Origin: Verrucomicrobiaceae bacterium
GTDB taxonomy: Bacteria > Verrucomicrobiota > Verrucomicrobiia > Verrucomicrobiales > Verrucomicrobiaceae
Direction of reading: 5' to 3'
Assembly (NCBI GenBank): GCA_947463285.1
Contig: CANHTV010000095.1
Location: forward strand, 1 to 10,307
DNA: 10,307 nt
Made by a program: the position numbers and the translations under genes. Shown piece by piece: positions 8,301-10,307 of this stretch; the stretch's first letter is position 1, and each line of letters opens with the position of its first letter. The notes under the pieces were generated by a model that was given only the letters and a program-made list of their open reading frames with translations, was not told where the DNA came from and ran no database searches.

Positions 8301-8528
8301 TACTTCCTCCTCCGAGGCAATACGCAGTGAGACACCTCCCAGGAACTGGGGCGTATGAAAGGCACGAAACTGAGCCTTCCACTTGGCACATCGCTCAAGA
8401 AGAGCCTCGTCCGGCTCATTTTGCAGCTGGGCTTCGAGGCGGTTGATCTCGGCGACAATAGGCTGAAGGCGCTTGACGGTGCGCTGATTCTTAGTGCCGA
8501 TGATTTTCTTAATGATCCATTCAAACAT
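5310..8528 (-). CDS. secA: Protein translocase ATPase subunit SecA
   Basis: SecA is the motor that pushes unfolded preproteins through SecYEG at the inner membrane using ATP. The N-terminus MFEWIIKKIIGTKNQRTVKR is a typical SecA start, supporting ATG at 8528. Walker A is MATGEGKT (196-203) and Walker B DEVD (304-307). The second helicase half has NMAGRGTDIKLG (691-702) and the arginine-rich RQLRGRCARQG (726-736). A helical scaffold follows (about 800-1000, LEYDDVMNQQRE at 804-815), then a Pro/Glu/Lys-rich linker (about 1015-1050) and a complete C-terminal SEC-C metal site CXCX8CC (C1056, C1058, C1067, C1068). At 1072 aa it exceeds E. coli SecA (901 aa), mainly through extra sequence at about 345-480 in the preprotein cross-linking domain, plus the C-terminal linker. 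I recall a similar insertion in Bacteroidetes SecA. It is the first gene of a likely secA-iscU unit. No secM-like gene precedes it. Confidence 0.98.
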   Translation of the reverse strand: MFEWIIKKIIGTKNQRTVKRLQPIVAEINRLEAQLQNEPDEALLERCAKWKAQFRAFHTPQFLGGVSLRIASEEEVDACLSHVAGYFAALKTHFASLDDSYLVESAWAGKSVDDKKARIDKAREAWNDIQPKFAAIESKMLDAIMPEVYAVVKNTARRLCGQEHIVCDTPLKWNMVHFDVQLIGGIALHRGMIAEMATGEGKTLVGTLPVTLNALTGRGVHVITVNDYLARRDSEWMGYLYKFLGLTVGCIQNDQPSHFRRQQYECDITFGTNSEFGFDYLRDNGMASSREQQVQRGHYFAIVDEVDSVLIDEARTPLIISGPVAGADSTHQYERYKPLVEQIVRRQNTLCNSLVSQAKEDAAKGDLEVAGRKLYQVKLGQPKNRGLLRCMEDAELRRALEKAELKMYEDTQKKDLFALKEELYYFIEEKSHDADLTEMGRNFLSPDEPDAFVLPDLATLFSEIDGDNSITEPQKIAKKNELQDRLSHQGQRIHQISQLLRAYCLYEKDVEYVVEENKVVIVDAQTGRKMSGRRWSDGLHQAVEAKEGVQIDAETQTLATITIQNYFRLYAKLGGMTGTAETDASEFHDIYGLDVLTIPTNQVVKRIDQNDSIYKTRREKYNAVIEMIRERHAKGQPLLVGTASVDASETVSRMLKLQKIPHAVLNAKYHRQEAEIVARAGQRGAVTIATNMAGRGTDIKLGQGVSELGGLMVLATERHESRRVDRQLRGRCARQGDPGESKFFLAFEDDLMRNFGAADRMTKIMERFGMQEGEELQHPWLNRSVETAQKRVEQRNYTWRKRVLEYDDVMNQQREVIYEWRNDVLQSNDPRILLNEAVEKGLNERLGEFLPKERGSDVEADYENLLQWVNVSFPVGLRDFDDEFKALDFDGQVNFIKDKVLHAYDIKVGGANPQALQEIEKMILLNAIDRLWQEHLYALDALKEGISLRSYGQKDPLVEFKQEAFSIFSELMRNINSEVLSNLFKSTQQLAAFEQFLAQLAMMQQAPQNNVPALKSEPEPEKPKPHNPGSDGPKLILPTINPVRKPLANVGRNDACPCGSGKKFKACCGRLA

Positions 8529-8586
8529 GATGCAAAGGAGGCGGGTTTAGTCCGCAGGGGCGGCACTTTGGACGATATGGCGCTTT

Positions 8587-8613
8587 TGGCAAGCCCGGGC
8601 CGGGGGCCTGCCA
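8587..8613. promoter_or_regulatory. GC-rich hairpin upstream of secA
   Basis: TGGCA (8587-8591) pairs with TGCCA (8609-8613) and GCCC (8593-8596) with GGGC (8604-8607), leaving one A-C mismatch and a 7-nt loop. It lies 58-85 bp upstream of the secA ATG, so it could be in the secA leader RNA or be an operator for either divergent gene. There is no T-tract on the plus side, which argues against a terminator. The structure is seen; the role is inferred. Confidence 0.4.
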
Positions 8614-8630
8614 GTGTTTGTAGCGAATCT

Positions 8631-8655
8631 AACCAACAGGTCTTCCCAGTTGGTT
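8631..8655. promoter_or_regulatory. 7-bp perfect inverted repeat ahead of the DUF2071 gene
   Basis: AACCAAC (8631-8637) and GTTGGTT (8649-8655) are exact reverse complements around an 11-nt spacer, 18 nt before the chosen ATG. The shape suits a dimeric-repressor operator or a small leader hairpin. A match of this size is not rare by chance, so confidence is low. Confidence 0.3.
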
Positions 8656-8673
8656 CGTAAATGAGCTGTGCCC

Positions 8674-9417
8674 ATGATGACCCAACTCCCAAGTTTGCCT
8701 GATCGTTTAGCCATGAGGCTACCACCAGCACAGCAGGTGGTGATGCATCAGCGCTGGGAGGATTTGTTGTTCCTTCATTGGGCCTGGGACCACGCAGCGA
8801 TCCAGAAACGACTGCCGCCGGGGCTGTATGTGGACACTTTTGATGGGCAGGCCTGGGTAGCCATCGTCCCCTTTGCGATGCGCGGTATTCGCCCGCGCTT
8901 TTGTCCGACCGTTCCATGGATCAGTGATTTTTTAGAAATGAATCTTCGCACCTACGTCCATGATGACGCGGGCAGGCCGGGCGTGTGGTTTGACTCGCTG
9001 GAGTGTGATCAAACTCTGGCTGTGTGGACGGCGCGCACGCTGTTTCACCTGCCGTATCAGCACGCAGAGATGTCTGCCAATCGGGCAAAGGATGGCTTCA
9101 TTCAGTACCATTCCCAGAGACATGGGGACGCTCATCGATCCGAGTTTCGCTATCGGCTCAAGAAAGGAACAAAGGTCGCTGAACCAGGCACACTGGAGTT
9201 CTTCTTGGCTGAGCGCTACCTGCTTTTCACACAGACTCCGCGAGGACTGCGCACCGGGCGCGTTCATCACGTCCCCTATCCATTGGCAGACGTCGAGCTT
9301 GATGCCTGGGATGCAGATCTTTTTCGCCTCAATGGCTACCTCGTGCCCACACGACCACCAGATCATGTTATCGGCTCAGCTGGAGTGGCAGTTAAGGTGT
9401 ATCCGTTGAGAGATTAG
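8674..9417 (+). CDS. DUF2071 / YqjF-family protein of unknown function
   Basis: The 247-aa product is of normal length for the DUF2071 (YqjF-like) family, whose biochemical role is not established; the fold is related to acetoacetate decarboxylase-like proteins, as far as I recall. Recognisable family blocks, in order: RWEDLLFLHW (27-36), WVAIVPFAMRGIRPR (61-75), FLEMNLRTYV (86-95), GVWFDSLE (103-110) and AERYLLF (179-185). There is no signal peptide or transmembrane segment, so it is probably cytoplasmic. The start is uncertain: GTG at 8668, ATG at 8674 and ATG at 8677 are in frame and none has a clear Shine-Dalgarno; I chose the first ATG. ATG at 8713 would leave only about 14 residues before the first family block. 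It stands alone, divergent from secA and convergent with nuoF, so context gives no hint of function. Confidence 0.85.
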   Translation: MMTQLPSLPDRLAMRLPPAQQVVMHQRWEDLLFLHWAWDHAAIQKRLPPGLYVDTFDGQAWVAIVPFAMRGIRPRFCPTVPWISDFLEMNLRTYVHDDAGRPGVWFDSLECDQTLAVWTARTLFHLPYQHAEMSANRAKDGFIQYHSQRHGDAHRSEFRYRLKKGTKVAEPGTLEFFLAERYLLFTQTPRGLRTGRVHHVPYPLADVELDAWDADLFRLNGYLVPTRPPDHVIGSAGVAVKVYPLRD

Positions 9418-9470
9418 GTCAGTGCCAGCAGTTTGTATTCCTGTCCTTATGAAATAACGCAAGGTTGGTT

Positions 9471-9494
9471 TGGAGTCATGGAGTGTTGGAGCAA
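9471..9494. repeat. Short 8-nt tandem repeat, three TGGAG-type units
   Basis: TGGAGTCA (9471-9478), TGGAGTGT (9479-9486) and TGGAGCAA (9487-9494) share TGGAG at an exact 8-nt period. The array is degenerate and lies in the 173-bp gap (9418-9590) between the convergent DUF2071 gene and nuoF. No protein function is suggested; the frames through it read as low-complexity junk. Confidence 0.5.
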
Positions 9495-9536
9495 TAGCGG
9501 TCAAGCAATCCATGTTTTCAAGATTCCAGCACTCCG
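9479..9536. repeat. Inverted repeat between convergent genes, possible bidirectional terminator
   Basis: GGAGTGTTGGA (9480-9490) pairs with TCCAGCACTCC (9525-9535), 10 Watson-Crick pairs plus one G-T, and G-T pairs can extend both ends (9479/9536, 9491/9524). The loop is 32-34 nt. The position suits termination for both convergent genes, but no T-tract follows the stem on either strand. Its left arm overlaps the 8-nt tandem repeat, so it may instead be one member of a dispersed repeat family. A 5-bp hairpin (ATCAC 9547-9551, GTGAT 9560-9564) lies nearby, closer to the nuoF stop. Confidence 0.45.
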
Positions 9537-9590
9537 AAGGCGCGAAATCACAAAACCTGGTGATGTGAGGTTCGTTTGGCCAAGATCAAA

Positions 9591-10307
9591 TCAAGACATC
9601 AAACCTGCAGCAGCGACCCTGGCTTCCTGGGCGACAATTTCACCGGACAACTCGGGCTTGCAGTCGCTTTTCAGTTCATCACGGAATTTGCGAATGAAGC
9701 TCTGGGTGGGCCAGGCGCTGGCTTCACCGAAGGCACAGATGGTCTTGCCTTCGATCTGATTGGCGACGGTTTCCAGGGTGTCCACGTCGTCTGGGCTGGC
9801 GTTGCCGCTGACAATACGGTCACTGATCTTTTTCATCCAGAGACTGCCTTCGCGGCAAGGCGTGCATTGGCCGCAGCTTTCGTGGGCGTAGAAGTTGTTC
9901 AGGTTGTTGATGACCCAGGTCATGCTGCGGCTGTCATCCATGATGATGACGCCACCGGAGCCAGCCATGGTGCCACAGGCAGCCATGGTATCGAAGTCCA
10001 TGGGGATGTCCATAATGGTCAGCTCGCGGCCGTCCTTCATCTTAAAGGTCTCATCCGCACGCAGGACCTTGGAGGAGCTGCCGCCGGGGATGATGGCTTT
10101 GAGTTTACGACCGGGTTTGAGGCCGCCGCAGAGGTCATTGATGACCTCGCCCATGGTGACCTTGCCGACTTCGACTTCGTAGTAGCCGGGTTTTTGCACA
10201 TCGCCGGAGACGCAGAGGATGCGCGTGCCGGTGTTGTTGGCCGTGCCGAGTTTGGCATACTCCGCACCGCCCATCTGAATGATGTGCTTCACATGGCAGA
10301 GCGACTC
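9591..10307 (-). CDS. nuoF: NADH-quinone oxidoreductase subunit F (NuoF), 3' part only
   Basis: NuoF is the NADH-, FMN- and 4Fe-4S (N3)-binding subunit of respiratory complex I, on the cytoplasmic side of the inner membrane. The frame is open to the right edge (first visible codons ESLCHVKHIIQMGG), so this is an internal to C-terminal fragment of 238 codons; the GTG at 10292 is not the real start. The FMN/NADH fold is off the window. Visible, counted from the edge: an SLBB beta-grasp domain (about 25-80, ILCVSGDVQKPGYYEV onward) and the N3 cluster domain with ESCGQCTPCREG (C145, C148, C151) and the fourth ligand C191 in KTICAFGEAS. All ligands are present, so nothing suggests decay. The stop is TGA at 9593-9591. 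No nuoG follows: the next gene downstream is the convergent DUF2071 gene, so nuoF ends its transcription unit here. Confidence 0.96.
   Translation of the reverse strand, partial: ESLCHVKHIIQMGGAEYAKLGTANNTGTRILCVSGDVQKPGYYEVEVGKVTMGEVINDLCGGLKPGRKLKAIIPGGSSSKVLRADETFKMKDGRELTIMDIPMDFDTMAACGTMAGSGGVIIMDDSRSMTWVINNLNNFYAHESCGQCTPCREGSLWMKKISDRIVSGNASPDDVDTLETVANQIEGKTICAFGEASAWPTQSFIRKFRDELKSDCKPELSGEIVAQEARVAAAGLMS

Larger units (their letters stand above)
8529..8673. promoter_or_regulatory. Divergent intergenic region carrying the secA and DUF2071-gene control signals
   Basis: The 145 bp between secA (-) and the DUF2071 gene (+) must hold promoters for both unless transcription enters from further away. 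I could not find convincing -35/-10 pairs with normal spacing on either strand. Two inverted repeats lie here (8587-8613 and 8631-8655). The secA leader reads CCTCCTTT five nt before its ATG, which is the complement of a Shine-Dalgarno rather than a ribosome binding site. No small secM-like reading frame with an ATG is visible ahead of secA. Confidence 0.5.

Noticed and set aside
8300..8917. 205-codon minus-strand frame covering the secA upstream region
   Set aside because: It overlaps the secA 5' end in another frame and the DUF2071 gene antisense, and has no recognisable motif. It is also not a secM candidate, lacking a small signal-bearing product.
4621..9558. 13-nt word AATCACAAAACCT shared by the two convergent gaps (4621-4633 and 9546-9558)
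   Set aside because: About one 13-nt match is expected by chance in 10 kb, and similarity fades right after it. Not enough to call a dispersed repeat.
9433..9759. 108-codon plus-strand frame across the DUF2071-nuoF gap
   Set aside because: It runs through the TGGAG repeat and then antisense to conserved NuoF sequence. Its translation is typical of repeat-derived spurious proteins.

Overview
The window looks like ordinary chromosome from a Verrucomicrobiota-type bacterium (PVC group). This is inferred from gene content and SecA architecture, not from a marker gene. The clues are a membrane Ser/Thr kinase with WD40-like and RCC1-like repeats behind its transmembrane segment, a long (1072 aa) SecA with an insertion in its preprotein-binding region and the MATGEGKT form of Walker A, and start codons that lack Shine-Dalgarno sequences. 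No rRNA, tRNA, transposase, phage gene or CRISPR array is visible.

Layout: (1) 1-3438 (+) is the 3' part of a large receptor-like Ser/Thr protein kinase whose N-terminus lies off the left edge. (2) 3448-4512 (+) is rlmN, a radical-SAM 23S rRNA/tRNA methyltransferase, starting 9 nt after the kinase stop. (3) 4513-4817 is a 305-bp gap between convergent genes, containing two inverted repeats. (4) 4818-5300 (-) encodes an IscU-type Fe-S scaffold and lies 9 nt downstream of secA. (5) 5310-8528 (-) is secA. (6) 8529-8673 is a divergent intergenic region with two hairpins. (7) 8674-9417 (+) is a DUF2071/YqjF-family protein of unknown function. (8) 9418-9590 is a convergent gap with a short 8-nt tandem repeat and an inverted repeat. 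(9) 9591-10307 (-) is the 3' part of nuoF, which runs off the right edge.

Two likely co-transcribed pairs stand out: kinase-rlmN on the plus strand and secA-iscU on the minus strand, each with a 9-nt gap. The proteins cover signalling, RNA modification, export, Fe-S assembly and respiration. RlmN and NuoF both carry Fe-S clusters and could be clients of the scaffold, but nothing here shows one shared pathway. I found no convincing undescribed system. The items most worth a second look are the secA-iscU pairing, the intergenic inverted repeats and the kinase's fused sensor-like region.
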